From the NCBI GenBank assembly GCA_004014935.1, contig CP025323.1, positions 2,495,001 to 2,559,000 of the forward strand: 64,000 nt of DNA. The letters run 5' to 3'. Shown here piece by piece: positions 52,115 through 62,205 of the stretch; the first letter of the stretch is position 1, and each line of letters opens with the position of its first letter. The position numbers and the translations under genes are program-made. The notes beneath the pieces were generated by a model, which did not search any database, was not told the origin of the DNA, and was given only the letters and a program-made list of their open reading frames with translations. Source of the DNA: Saccharomycopsis malanga. Taxonomy: Eukaryota > Ascomycota > Saccharomycetes > Ascoideales > Saccharomycopsidaceae.

Positions 52115-55039
52115 ATGCCTCAGTTTCTCAAGTCCAAGCACCAAAAGCTTATTCTCCAGTGTTATCCGTCCGGTCGGGATATAGATAAGAAGCCAAATTC
52201 TTCGGAGTTGAGTTATCTTCTTTATTATGCGTCGACGCGGAGAGTCAAGTTGGAGAAAGTCGGTAATTTTATAGAGAAAAAGACCATTAGTGATTTACGT
52301 CATTATTCCCGCTATGGAAATGTCCAAGTGTCGTTATTCATCATCAAGAATTTGATAGAAAAGTGTGCTGACAATTTGAATGTGTTTGCCAATAATGTAG
52401 CTATTATTTTCAAGGAGACGTTGCTATCAAACGATTTGATTCTCGCTCAACTTACACTCAAAGTGTTTAAGGTATTCTGTGAAAACTTGGACAATAATTT
52501 GTTTATTGGAGATCGTGAGTTTGTAGACAATTTTACAGAGGCTTGCGAGCTTTTTCTTGACATTGGAGCCAAGAATTACAAGGCTCAGAATCTGGAAATC
52601 ACCAATAATCAATGGCAAATTATCTCTATAAAGGCCGCCAAGTATTTGAGTTCTATCGCCGGTTTCAACTTGTCAAAGAATAGCACTGGTGCCAGTAACA
52701 AGGTGCTGTCTTTAGAAGGAGATTATCTTGTAAATAAATCGTTCGATTTGATCCTTTCTATTTTAAAAACCAATTTTTCTCTGGATGATCTACTTGAGAA
52801 ACTCAGCATTATTGAGCAAAGAACACATAGACGTACACCTACAGCGAACAATGAGTTGGCCACAACAAGATCAAACGTCACAATGAGACGGTCTTTGAGT
52901 ATATCACGTCTTAGCAATGCTGGCGACAACCTAAGGGATAACACTACAGAAGACAACATCAATCTTGATTCCGAATGGACAAACTTGGATTGTGCTGAGG
53001 ATGCGTTGGTATCGTTGAAATCATATTTCAAGACGTCTATAAGTTACGAGCTTCATAGTAGTATGAATTCCATTAACAATTTCTTCTATTATCGTCAGGA
53101 CGAAGACATTAAAGAATGGGCTACTTTATTGATCCAAATCATTGTCAACTGGGTTCCTGTCCAATTGCGGTATTTAGTATTGACCTTTTTGATCAATAGA
53201 TTGCTCAAAATTAGTAATCTCAAACTGTCTGCTATCACTGCGCCAAATGGTGCTAATGTGATTTCTCCCTCCGCTAAGGATTTGAGTTATCAAATCACTT
53301 TGACGTGTATCATATCTGGCTTGTTGAACTCGAAGGTGAACATGATAGGATTATCTATATTGGATATTTTAAAGAACTTGTTGAGTCTTCAATCCAATTT
53401 GGTTCTCTTGAATGCTCGTGACCCAGACAACAATGCAATTTATTCCATTTTGGCTGAAAATTATATAGACTGTATTAGCAATTTATCACAGCATATCTAT
53501 TATCATGACCAAATCTCAGACATTATCGAGGAGATCTTAATCAGAATCAATGAGACCTTTTTATATAATCTCAATTTGCCCAATGAAAAGATCTCTGAAA
53601 AACAAATCATCATCTTGTTTACAAATATCGACAGGGTCCTTTATAATGGCATTTCCAAGTCTGACGAACTCGTCTCAGATGAAGCAATTGAGATTTATGG
53701 CAAACCTATTTTGGAAGATGAAGTGGCCAAGAAAAATCAACAGCAGTTGTTTGCTTTGATCAAACAAAAGGTATCTTTTTTTGTCATCACATGGTTAAAC
53801 TTCTCTTCATACTTAAACCATGACCATTTTTCTAAAAACAAACCTTTGCTTTTAGAATATTACAAAATCTTAATCAAATTGCTATCGATTGAAGCCGGAT
53901 TTGAAGAAGAACATACTATACAGAAGCTTCTTTCTAATGAGTACTTTGATTTCGATGATATTAATTTTACCAAAAAACAGCATCTCTCCAAATTCCCTGC
54001 TTTCAAGAGTGAGTTGCCAAACTTTTCCAACTTGATACTTAATAACGCTAGTGAGTCCGCAAACTTTTTGGATGAGCTTTTACGTAACTTTGACAATATT
54101 TTAAATCTAGTAGACTCGTCTGGTGTTGCTCCTGAGCAAACAACTACCCTTGATGACCAACTATTGAAATATTTGCTTGTTGTTAAAGGTTTCGTTTTGG
54201 AAATTTTTGGTATCAACTTTATATACAATGGGTTGCATTACTTTTTGAGTTGGCAATTCAAAGACATCCAGGATTTTGACGATAGCTCATTGTTGAAGGA
54301 TTCCTTTGGTTATAAAATGCTTCTTCAATCCATTCGTTATTTGGACTCGAAATGCCAGCAAGACAAATCTTTTTTTCAAGAAGACCATAACCCATTCAAT
54401 TCGTTTCTTGATGCCATTGTTGCTAAAGTCAACGCTAGGATCCAAGGGAATGCTTGGAATAAAAAAATTCCTGTCAATGATAAAGCCCTCAAAGATGCTG
54501 GTAACATCTTTAGTTCCAATTTGATCTTTTCCAAACAAGATCTTTTAGATTTCTTTAACCAATCGAAATTCACTAATAGATGGGTTGTTGAAGTGCTTTC
54601 TGGAGAAAATCGTGGCAGCCAAGACCAGTCGTTTGCTAATGGTAATAATGCCGACACCAGTGCTACCAATGGTAATGGGTTAAACCCGGGCTCTAATGGT
54701 TTTGAAAACTCTTCTGTTTTGTCCTCATCAAAATTAATAGCCAACTTGACTAACAATAACACCATATTGTCTGCTAACATAACTGGTATTCTCAACGGCA
54801 GAGCAAGCTTCTTTGACGAGTCAAACGTCAACAATAATACTGTAAGCAACTCTTGGAAAGCACACGATTTGAAAAAAGTGGTTTCTAGAAACCAATTGGC
54901 TGCTAAAGACTCTTCCAATGCTGAAACACCAGCAAACGGACCACCTGAGGAGGTCGTGGACGAGCTAAAGAAGTTATTGACTGGATTAAAGTTTAACAAC
55001 GAAGAGTTTATGACAGGCAAAATCAGCATCGAGGTTTGA
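52115..55039 (+). CDS. EFR3: Efr3, plasma-membrane anchor of the Stt4 PI4-kinase complex
   Basis: 974 aa from the ATG at 52115, which gives the conserved start MPQFLKSKHQKLILQCYP; S. cerevisiae Efr3 is 782 aa. With Ypp1 it recruits Stt4 to PIK patches, where PI4P is made. Seen: N-terminal conserved segment with KKPNSSELSYLLYYASTRR and KLEKVGNFIEKK, then a long all-helical ARM/HEAT-like rod (about 60-780), and a Ser/Asn-rich C-terminal region with FDESN and the conserved end LKKLLTGLKF. A basic N-terminal patch likely contacts membrane. No transmembrane segment. Confidence 0.9.
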   Translation: MPQFLKSKHQKLILQCYPSGRDIDKKPNSSELSYLLYYASTRRVKLEKVGNFIEKKTISDLRHYSRYGNVQVSLFIIKNLIEKCADNLNVFANNVAIIFKETLLSNDLILAQLTLKVFKVFCENLDNNLFIGDREFVDNFTEACELFLDIGAKNYKAQNLEITNNQWQIISIKAAKYLSSIAGFNLSKNSTGASNKVLSLEGDYLVNKSFDLILSILKTNFSLDDLLEKLSIIEQRTHRRTPTANNELATTRSNVTMRRSLSISRLSNAGDNLRDNTTEDNINLDSEWTNLDCAEDALVSLKSYFKTSISYELHSSMNSINNFFYYRQDEDIKEWATLLIQIIVNWVPVQLRYLVLTFLINRLLKISNLKLSAITAPNGANVISPSAKDLSYQITLTCIISGLLNSKVNMIGLSILDILKNLLSLQSNLVLLNARDPDNNAIYSILAENYIDCISNLSQHIYYHDQISDIIEEILIRINETFLYNLNLPNEKISEKQIIILFTNIDRVLYNGISKSDELVSDEAIEIYGKPILEDEVAKKNQQQLFALIKQKVSFFVITWLNFSSYLNHDHFSKNKPLLLEYYKILIKLLSIEAGFEEEHTIQKLLSNEYFDFDDINFTKKQHLSKFPAFKSELPNFSNLILNNASESANFLDELLRNFDNILNLVDSSGVAPEQTTTLDDQLLKYLLVVKGFVLEIFGINFIYNGLHYFLSWQFKDIQDFDDSSLLKDSFGYKMLLQSIRYLDSKCQQDKSFFQEDHNPFNSFLDAIVAKVNARIQGNAWNKKIPVNDKALKDAGNIFSSNLIFSKQDLLDFFNQSKFTNRWVVEVLSGENRGSQDQSFANGNNADTSATNGNGLNPGSNGFENSSVLSSSKLIANLTNNNTILSANITGILNGRASFFDESNVNNNTVSNSWKAHDLKKVVSRNQLAAKDSSNAETPANGPPEEVVDELKKLLTGLKFNNEEFMTGKISIEV

Positions 55040-55459
55040 TTATTGTACTTTGGCCATATAACTAATCATTTTGAAAACTGTATTCTTGCTATAAAATATC
55101 AAAACTCCTTATCTTTTTTGTTTTTTTTTTTTTCGATTTTGTCATACACGCTCATCTTTGCTCACCTGTTTTGTAAGTGGCAGATATGCTTGAAATGATA
55201 TGTGTTGGATCGTTGATATAGTCCAACAAATCACGCCTATTGGGTGATTATCTTGCATTCTAAAGGCTTTCACTATGAATTGGCTATTTCTTTTTTGTTT
55301 ATATTTTCATGTTCATCAATCCCTTGAGTGTGTCAAAAAATCTAGGGATGTCTCTTGAATTTAATGACTGAACTACGTACCAGACGTTGATGGAGCGGCT
55401 ATATAACCTTTTTACTTGACGCTGGGCCTGGTAGCCAAAGCAATAATTTAGTGTTACTA
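55040..55459. other. EFR3 3' flank
   Basis: T-rich tract near 55110-55140 and otherwise unremarkable AT-rich sequence, up to the unit C repeat. Confidence 0.4.
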
Positions 55460-55720
55460 CAAAGTCTGTAATATTAAGATGAATTTGTACGAAAGGAATA
55501 ATGGATAAAACAATATCTGTCTTTATAAAAGGAAAGAAGAAGAGTAAAATAAGGAGGTTTAATATATCTACTCGACCAAGCCACAGGATTAGAAGAATAT
55601 AAAAGTTACAAAGCCCAAAATGTTTAACTTCATTGACAAATCAGGGAGTGTTTTAAAGTAAAGGGCTGCTCAGCACTTCCGGGATGAATGAAATTTTTAT
55701 AACCGATGTAAGGATACATA
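55460..55720 (+). repeat. Dispersed degenerate repeat 'unit C'
   Basis: TGTAATATTAAGATGAATTT and AAAGGAAAGAAGAAGAGTAA match 15255-15345; CCACAGGATTAGAAGAATAT matches 15700-15720. One frame reads KTISVFIKGKKKSKI then STRPSHRIRRI before stops. Remnant of an unidentified, probably once coding, multicopy sequence. Confidence 0.6.
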
Positions 55721-56008
55721 GCCAGTTAGCCTGATTCTCTTCATTTAATATTATTTGGTTATATATGCAACCATGCAGATTTTATGCATGTTGGGCAAAT
55801 ATAGTTTTTCATGCACAATTCATTAATCTCATAACCAAAAAAGCAGTTACCCCCAGCAAAAAAACTAATCAAAGGCCGGGCAACCAATTATTTTGTATGG
55901 ACGGTGAAAAATGGTGAAAAATTTCACCATTTGGCAAACAGATCAAGGTGTAGAAAGAAAGTTTTGATAAAAGAACAACGCTTTAAACTATCATAACTGG
56001 TGTTAAAG
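55721..56008. promoter_or_regulatory. PRT1 upstream region
   Basis: About 290 bp with TGCATG/CATGCA cores near 55770-55790 and a repeated ATTTCACCATTTGG/GGTGAAAAAT stretch near 55908-55935. Confidence 0.45.
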
Positions 56009-58222
56009 ATGAGTAGTGAAGTTCCTTTGACTATTGACGATGTCGAGTTGGATTTGAACCAAATTGATTTCAGCGATTTGGAAGAAAAATATAGTGTTAG
56101 TCCAGACACTGGAATTGAAGAATATGTTGTTGTTGATGGAGCACCAGTTGCACCAGAGTCCAAGGCTCCAGTGTTGAAAAAAGTTTTGACAAAGCTTTTT
56201 GTGAATGCTGGTGCGAAAATAGCTTCTGGGGAGGATTCTTTTTACATGCCTATTGAGAATGGAAAGACCACTGGATTCTTGTTCATTCAGTTTGAAAACG
56301 AAAAGTATGCCGAGGTTGCTATTAAGGCACTTAATGGTAAGAAGTTGGATGCGAAGCACAGATTGTTTTTGAATAAGTTGTCGGATGTAGAGAAATACGG
56401 AACTGAGGGTGCTGTTTCAGACACTGTTCCTGAACCAAAGATTCCAGAGTTCAAGGAAGTTGACTATTTGAAGTCTTGGTTGCAAGATCCAAGTGGAAGA
56501 GACCAGTTTATCTCGCATTATGCTGATAACATCAGTATCAACTGGCAGAAAAAGAACCAAATTGAAGTTGCTACCGAAAGAGAGAATTTCACTTCTGGTT
56601 TCACCGCATGGTCTCCAAAGGGCTCTTATTTGTTGAGTATCCATCCTCAAGGTCTTCAATCCTGGGGTGGTAAGAACTTTGATCATCTCAGAAGATTCTT
56701 TCACCCAGAAGTCAGATTGTTGGACTTTTCTCCAGACGAAAAGTATTTGGTTTCTCTTTCTCTAGAACCAATCAAATTGCCTCCTGAAAACCACCCTGCC
56801 AGGGAGTCGTTCCCATTCAAACCAGAAGACGAGGGTCACAAGTTGGTGATATGGGAATTGGCCACTGGTGTTCCTGTCAGAACCTTTGCTTTACCACCAA
56901 ACTTGGAGCAATCCAAGAGGGTTGAATGGCCATTAATCAAATGGTCTTATGATGCCAAATACTTTGCCAGAAAAGGTCCTGATGCATTGGCTGTCTATGA
57001 AACTGCTACTATGGGATTGTTGGACAAGAAAATCGTCAAAATCGAAGGTTTGCAAGATTTTGAATTTGCTCCAGCTGGTGTTCATCTTGCTTCTAATAAA
57101 AGCGATGACGAACCTGCTAGTGTTCTTACTTACTGGACTCCAGAAACATCTAATCAAACTGCTAGAGTGGCCTTGATGGAGGTTCCATCGAAAAAGGTTT
57201 TGAGAACCGTCAACTTGTTCCAAGTTTCCGACTGTAGATTCCACTGGCAAGACCAGGGCAAATTCTTGTGTGTTAAGGTTGACAGACACACAAAGTCCAA
57301 GAAGACTGTGTTCTCCAACTTGGAATTCTTCAATTTGGAAGAAAAGGAAATACCAGTTGAGAAGATTGAATTGAAGGAAACTGTTATAAACTTTGCTTGG
57401 GAACCAAAGGGAGAAAGATTTGTTACCATCTCCAGATTGGACCAGGGTCCAATCAACTTGGCTATTCCTAAGAATATCATCAGTTTCTATGCTCCAGAGC
57501 TCGAAAAGAAGGGTAGTAAAGGTGCTGCCGCTTCTCTTAATTTGAAGAAATACAAAAACTTCAAGACTATAGAGAATAAATTTTCAACTGACTTGGATTG
57601 GTCTCCAAAGGGTAGATTTATCGCAATCTCCAGTATTGCTTCCTCAAACTCCAACATTGATTTCTTTGACTTGGATTATGATGGACAAACTGTTTTGGCC
57701 TCTGACGAGAAGCTCAAGGACCAAAATGTCAAGGCATCTTTGAAACAGATTGCTGATGTGGAACATTTGGGATTGACTAACTTGCAATGGGACCCATCTG
57801 GAAGATACCTTGCTGCCTGGTCCTCCTCTTGGAAACACAAGATTGATAATGGTTTCAAAATTTACGATTTTGCAGGCCATTTGTTGATCTCCGAAGGTAT
57901 TGATAACTTTAAACAGTTCCTCTGGAGACCAAGACCAGCCAGTTTGTTGACCAATGCCGACCGTAAGAAGGTCAGAAAGAACTTCCGTGAATACTCTGCC
58001 CAATTTGATGAACAAGATGCTATGGAAGCTAGCGCTGCTACCAGAGAACTCATCTTGAACAGACGTAGATTGTTAGAAGAGTGGAACAACTACAGAGCTT
58101 CCGTCGAACACAAGAAGAAGGAATTGGGTATTGTTGTTGCTGAAGAAACAGATGTTGAGGAAATGGTTATTGAAGAAATTAAAGAAGAGATCATCGAGGA
58201 GAAGGAAGAAATTATCGAGTAA
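56009..58222 (+). CDS. PRT1: eIF3 subunit b (Prt1)
   Basis: 737 aa from the ATG at 56009 (S. cerevisiae 763 aa). Scaffold subunit of eIF3, which loads mRNA and initiator tRNA on the 40S subunit. Seen: acidic N-terminus, RRM at about 60-135 (FYMPIENGKTTGFLFIQFE), then a nine-bladed-type WD40 propeller from about 185 to 650. Its landmarks are FTAWSPKGSYLLSIHPQG, VRLLDFSPDEKYLVSLS, LDWSPKGRFIAIS and LQWDPSGRYLAAWSSSW. A C-terminal helix EEWNNYRASVEHKKKELG binds other eIF3 subunits, and the tail is an acidic Ile/Glu repeat. Strong codon bias fits high expression. Confidence 0.97.
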   Translation: MSSEVPLTIDDVELDLNQIDFSDLEEKYSVSPDTGIEEYVVVDGAPVAPESKAPVLKKVLTKLFVNAGAKIASGEDSFYMPIENGKTTGFLFIQFENEKYAEVAIKALNGKKLDAKHRLFLNKLSDVEKYGTEGAVSDTVPEPKIPEFKEVDYLKSWLQDPSGRDQFISHYADNISINWQKKNQIEVATERENFTSGFTAWSPKGSYLLSIHPQGLQSWGGKNFDHLRRFFHPEVRLLDFSPDEKYLVSLSLEPIKLPPENHPARESFPFKPEDEGHKLVIWELATGVPVRTFALPPNLEQSKRVEWPLIKWSYDAKYFARKGPDALAVYETATMGLLDKKIVKIEGLQDFEFAPAGVHLASNKSDDEPASVLTYWTPETSNQTARVALMEVPSKKVLRTVNLFQVSDCRFHWQDQGKFLCVKVDRHTKSKKTVFSNLEFFNLEEKEIPVEKIELKETVINFAWEPKGERFVTISRLDQGPINLAIPKNIISFYAPELEKKGSKGAAASLNLKKYKNFKTIENKFSTDLDWSPKGRFIAISSIASSNSNIDFFDLDYDGQTVLASDEKLKDQNVKASLKQIADVEHLGLTNLQWDPSGRYLAAWSSSWKHKIDNGFKIYDFAGHLLISEGIDNFKQFLWRPRPASLLTNADRKKVRKNFREYSAQFDEQDAMEASAATRELILNRRRLLEEWNNYRASVEHKKKELGIVVAEETDVEEMVIEEIKEEIIEEKEEIIE

Positions 58223-58760
58223 GTTTGTGCTTGCTTGGATATTGGATTGTTGTATTCTAACTCTTTTAAATTTTTTGTTATTTTGTCTACATATAGTTGA
58301 ATTTGAACGGTTTTGAAAGTTCGCATTTTGATTTAGAGTGTAGAAAGGTGTAGGTTTATTGATTTGAATATCTTGGGTAGCTGTCTAGCTGATTCGCAAC
58401 CAAAAGCTGAATATTTTTTATTTCGTAAAAGAAGTGTTAAAAGTTAAATGACCAATATAACTGTAAATCAAAAAAGGGGGAAATGAAAATGTATAACCCG
58501 CATTGAAGAAGGATTACCATTTGTAAAGGCTTAAAACGTCAATCGGTTATTGAAGTTCTCTAGAAGTTTTTTACCAAACAAATTTGTATAAATAATTTAA
58601 TCAAATGCAAGTTGGTTCAAAACAAACCATGATTACTTGTTAATATACCTACAGTGTTTGAAAATATGGAACAAAATGCTTTTTAACGTACACAGGAAAG
58701 TAAAAGGGCAATAAAACAAGACAGAGAAGAAGATAAAGTAGCATCATATAAATAACCAAA
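58223..58760. other. Intergenic, convergent PRT1/SEC65
   Basis: About 540 bp, AT-rich, nothing recognised. Confidence 0.45.
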
Positions 58761-59585
58761 TCAACGTCTTACTTTCAAAAACTTCTTCTTAGGCAACTGT
58801 GGAGTGCTAGTGCCTGGAGAGGAAGAGACAACAGGATCTTTAGTGTAAACAGCCTGTAACTGAGGATGGCCCATAAGCAAAGGACTATGCAATGGGACAA
58901 TACTATTCATCTTGAATCCTTTGACATGAGGGACTGTTCTTGGCTTGAAATCAGGACTCTGCAATTGTGGATCAAAGTTTGGCAATTTGAGTTGCTTGAC
59001 AGACTGTAATGTTGTTTCGTGCTTCTTCAAGTAAACACTGATCTTATTAAGTAAAGCACGTTTATTTCTACATAGTTGAGAAAGAGCTTCTCCGTCTTGT
59101 TTGAGCATCACCCTAACTCTACCAGGATTACCAAAATCCTGGGGGTGAGTCTTGTCAGGCTCAAGAATAGTCTTCAAACCCAAAACCAAACATGCGTCTG
59201 ATATGGTCATGGCCAAAGGGTTTTTGACAGCGTTTTTTTTAGACACGCGTCTTCCTTCCTGGTGCGATCTGTTGATGTCAAAGTAACATGGATATATAAG
59301 CTGATAGGATTTCATTTCCTCTCTACTGGTGACGGGTATGTCACCCGATTCCACCTTATTACCGTCCTCATCAACCAACATTGGAATACGCTCATTGTTT
59401 GGCTCTACGTTGTCCTTTGGAGCTGGAATGTTTGGAAAAAGCGGCGGTTCATCATAATTGGTTGATTTTGTTACCTGAGGAACAATTTTAGGAGCCACTG
59501 GTGTTCTTAAGCTTGGATCAAACTGGGCAAGATCCATGTCCATGTTATCAATATCCTCATCATTGACTTCTTCCAATTTCGGCAT
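58761..59585 (-). CDS. SEC65: Sec65, SRP19 subunit of the signal recognition particle
   Basis: 274 aa, ATG at 59585; S. cerevisiae Sec65 is 273 aa. It binds SRP RNA and allows Srp54 to join. Seen: acidic N-terminus MPKLEEVNDEDIDNMDMDL with the family FDPSLRTPVAPKI, the SRP19 core at about 95-185 (LIYPCYFDINRSHQEGRRV, PLAMTISDACLVLGL, NPGRVRVML), and a basic C-terminal tail ending KKKFLKVRR. A short upstream frame (see findings) precedes it. It is divergent from RRN9. Confidence 0.93.
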   Translation of the reverse strand: MPKLEEVNDEDIDNMDMDLAQFDPSLRTPVAPKIVPQVTKSTNYDEPPLFPNIPAPKDNVEPNNERIPMLVDEDGNKVESGDIPVTSREEMKSYQLIYPCYFDINRSHQEGRRVSKKNAVKNPLAMTISDACLVLGLKTILEPDKTHPQDFGNPGRVRVMLKQDGEALSQLCRNKRALLNKISVYLKKHETTLQSVKQLKLPNFDPQLQSPDFKPRTVPHVKGFKMNSIVPLHSPLLMGHPQLQAVYTKDPVVSSSPGTSTPQLPKKKFLKVRR

Positions 59586-59853
59586 CTTGAAATTCCAACT
59601 TTTATCTTAGTTATCCAGTAAACACACTTAAAGCTATTAGAAAATAGGTTACCTCATCATCATTGATATCACTGCCTATCCCCATACTAATCGCCATGTT
59701 GGAAAATTATAGCGGTTACCCGCCGTGCATTTATTTTTTATATCCGGGCGACCCCCTGAATTCAACATGACATATAATGTTAGGAGGTTTATGAATAATT
59801 AACTTGAACAGACGAGTATTAAATTTGAGTGATTTATTAAAGTAGAGGAGAAA

Positions 59854-61017
59854 ATGGCGAAAGGAAAGTGGAAGCCTCTGAGTCAGGAGTATAGGCAATA
59901 TAATGAGACTATAAAGAACATTGATGATGAGTTCCGTCTGGATTTGTCACTACATTTATACTCTGCATATTTGTTGAGAGAAAACAATTTGGGCAGATGG
60001 CCTCTTAGGCGTTGGGATGATTGGCCCAAGCCGCTTGAAGAAGTAGTGGACCCCAAGACTGTGGCAAAGTATGTTGACGAGAAAAATCCCTTGCGAAAAC
60101 AAGGTGCTAGAATGGGGCATCGTAGTACCAAACGGTCAAATAATGACAATTTAAGTGCAGATCAAAAGCGACAGAAAGTAAGTTCTGATCAGAATGATGG
60201 TTCTGAAGACGATGTAGATAGTGAAGAGATGGAAGAATTGAGCTCGCCGTCTGAAGGGTTGAAGATTGAACTTGATGCGGCTTTCCAGCGTCAGATATAT
60301 TCAAGTATTAAAGACTATGCTCTGAAGTTTCCACCTTCGTTGCGGCAGAAAATTGTGCCTAGGGTCGAGCCTCCCATACAGCTCAACGAAACTCAAAAGG
60401 ACAAAATTATCGAAAAGTTGGATTATTTTGTTCAAAGACATATATTCAACAGAATCAGAATTCCAGCCGCTATCAAGAAAGAAAAGGCGTATACAATTAA
60501 AGAACCCGTACTAAACTGGCTTGATATCTTGAGCCTTATTCCTAATGCAACAGTATATCATAAATGCCAACAGCTTTTCAAAGAAGAGCCTCGGTTCCAT
60601 ATTGCTCCTAAGTATCGAATGCCTCTTCTTCCGCCTACCGATATTCCTGCTCTGGACGAGCCCAGTGAACCTTTGAAAGCACCAGATACACCCAAAACGT
60701 CTGAGAAACCAGATGCTTTAGACGTTTCTGACCAGGACGATAGCGAGTTTGAGAGTGCCGAAGAGACTCTTCAGCCCGAACAATCCGCACAGGAAGAACA
60801 ACCATTTCTGTATCTCGATAGTAAAGACGCAACCAGGTTTTACCGTGCTTATGTTGCTCCATACCAGCGAGCCATGGAAGGCTTGTTGGAACGCCACTTG
60901 TATGAGGAGACCATTGACTGGACGAAGTATAGAAAGGTGTACTCATATACAGAACCTGTGTTTTCTACTAGTTTAAATGATGATGAGATCGAAAAGACTT
61001 ATAAATTTGAACCGTAA
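59854..61017 (+). CDS. RRN9: Probable Rrn9, RNA polymerase I upstream activation factor subunit
   Basis: 387 aa, ATG at 59854. UAF (Rrn5, Rrn9, Rrn10, Uaf30, histones) binds the rDNA promoter upstream element. Assignment rests on the N-terminal motif DLSLHLYSAYLL followed by WPLRRWDDWP (about 30-60), the recognisable part of the Rrn9 domain, plus an overall acidic, low-complexity character and length near 365-390 aa. There is an acidic Ser-rich stretch at about 110-135 and another at about 285-310. The rest is not confidently alignable by eye. A CTG codon at FR-CTG-DLS is probably Ser. Confidence 0.7.
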   Translation: MAKGKWKPLSQEYRQYNETIKNIDDEFRLDLSLHLYSAYLLRENNLGRWPLRRWDDWPKPLEEVVDPKTVAKYVDEKNPLRKQGARMGHRSTKRSNNDNLSADQKRQKVSSDQNDGSEDDVDSEEMEELSSPSEGLKIELDAAFQRQIYSSIKDYALKFPPSLRQKIVPRVEPPIQLNETQKDKIIEKLDYFVQRHIFNRIRIPAAIKKEKAYTIKEPVLNWLDILSLIPNATVYHKCQQLFKEEPRFHIAPKYRMPLLPPTDIPALDEPSEPLKAPDTPKTSEKPDALDVSDQDDSEFESAEETLQPEQSAQEEQPFLYLDSKDATRFYRAYVAPYQRAMEGLLERHLYEETIDWTKYRKVYSYTEPVFSTSLNDDEIEKTYKFEP

Positions 61018-61166
61018 CTGTCTTTTGTTTCATCTAGACTACCTTAATTGTTGCCAATCAGGAAAAAAAAGATGGCTATTTAGTGAACATTGACAACTTG
61101 TGTATTATATTAATAGAAGTACGAATGCAATTCGACATATTTTTGCTTGTAAAAAAGTTGTAGGAG

Positions 61167-61481
61167 GCCACTGGGCGATACAGCACAGTGGCCAGTGCTC
61201 TCGTAGAAGAGAAAAAAGACGTAACAGGAACACAGGTTCGATTTCCAAGACGAATTCTTTTACTCGCTGCTTTTTATGACTCTAAATGTGATTTTACAGG
61301 CAAGCGCAACTGCCTGAAACACGACCTAGGCCAAAGTCTAGAGCTTACTTTCAACCAATTGGGTGATAAGATTACTATCAACAGGACACCATTGAGTTTT
61401 GCCCACTGGGGTTTACCAAGTCCCTTTAGACATAGTGCGAATATACGAAACTGATATGTACTGTGCTCGAAATATATGATC
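61167..61481 (+). mobile_element. Near full-length SINE-like element, imperfect target-site duplication
   Basis: Plus strand: GCCACTGGGCGATACAGCAC, degenerate A box, GAGAAAAAAGACGTAACAGG, B box GGTTCGATTTC (61235-61245), CTTTTACTCGCTGCTTTTTA, GATTTTACAGGCAAGCGCAA, CCAATTGGGTGATAAGATTA (second body variant), CAAGTCCCTTTAGACATAGT, ATATGTACTGTGCTCGAAAT. Flanks TAAAAAAGTTGTAGGAG and TAAAGAAAGTTGTGTGTG look like a diverged duplication. Almost no tail remains. Confidence 0.8.
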
Positions 61482-61777
61482 TAAAGAAAGTTGTGTGTGC
61501 ACTTTTAAGAATGAAAAATTTTGAACATTAGTCCTGTAAGTGTAGTATAGTAGCAATCTTTCTGCTCTTTTTAAATTGCAAATTACGTACATCTTGTTAC
61601 TGCTCAATGAATTTGATCTTCTTCGTGTAAATATTTTTGAGCATTTTAATTTTACTAATTATTTGAAGAACATTATATTCATTTTTAGTAGACTATAATT
61701 CTGCAATACATTTCACAAGCTTTTATTTCTCACAGATCTGCCGCCTTAATATTATATCATGCTGTATATATAGGCAA

Positions 61778-61900
61778 CCTTGTAAAATTGAGATGATTTT
61801 GTATTAGACGAAGAGTAGCGAACGAAAAAACTGCCATTTAAAAAGGGCTAGAAATCAAAAAGTAAGGAGTATATTAAGGAATAGAACAAAAAGGGACCAA
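61778..61900 (+). repeat. Dispersed degenerate repeat 'unit C', most diverged copy
   Basis: CTTGTAAAATTGAGATGATT followed by TTGTATTAGACGAAGAG matches 15255-15290 at about 25 of 31 positions by eye. The downstream match is weaker. Confidence 0.45.
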
Positions 61901-62205
61901 CTTGTCCATGAATATCAGTCACACCAATAAGAATCGATAAAATGTAGAAAGAATGGCACTTGCAAGGGAATCAAAGCAAGTGTTAAAAATTAGATGAAGT
62001 TTTTCAGTCAGAACATTGGACTATAATATGTGGATGATTACCAACAATGTCACAAACCATTTTTTCAACACCTTTTTTACCCTTGAAAGTGTCTCTATAC
62101 TAGCCAGTGAAAACAAACCAAACATGTATTGTTTGTAACAAGTTTTGAAAACTCATTCTTGCAATGGACTGTACAAAAAGAAGGTTAAACAACAGTCACT
62201 AAGGT
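61901..62205. other. VPS70 3' flank
   Basis: AT-rich, nothing recognised. Confidence 0.4.

Noticed and set aside
54376-55029. 217-codon minus-strand frame opposite EFR3
   Set aside because: Shadow of EFR3; sequence has no family features.
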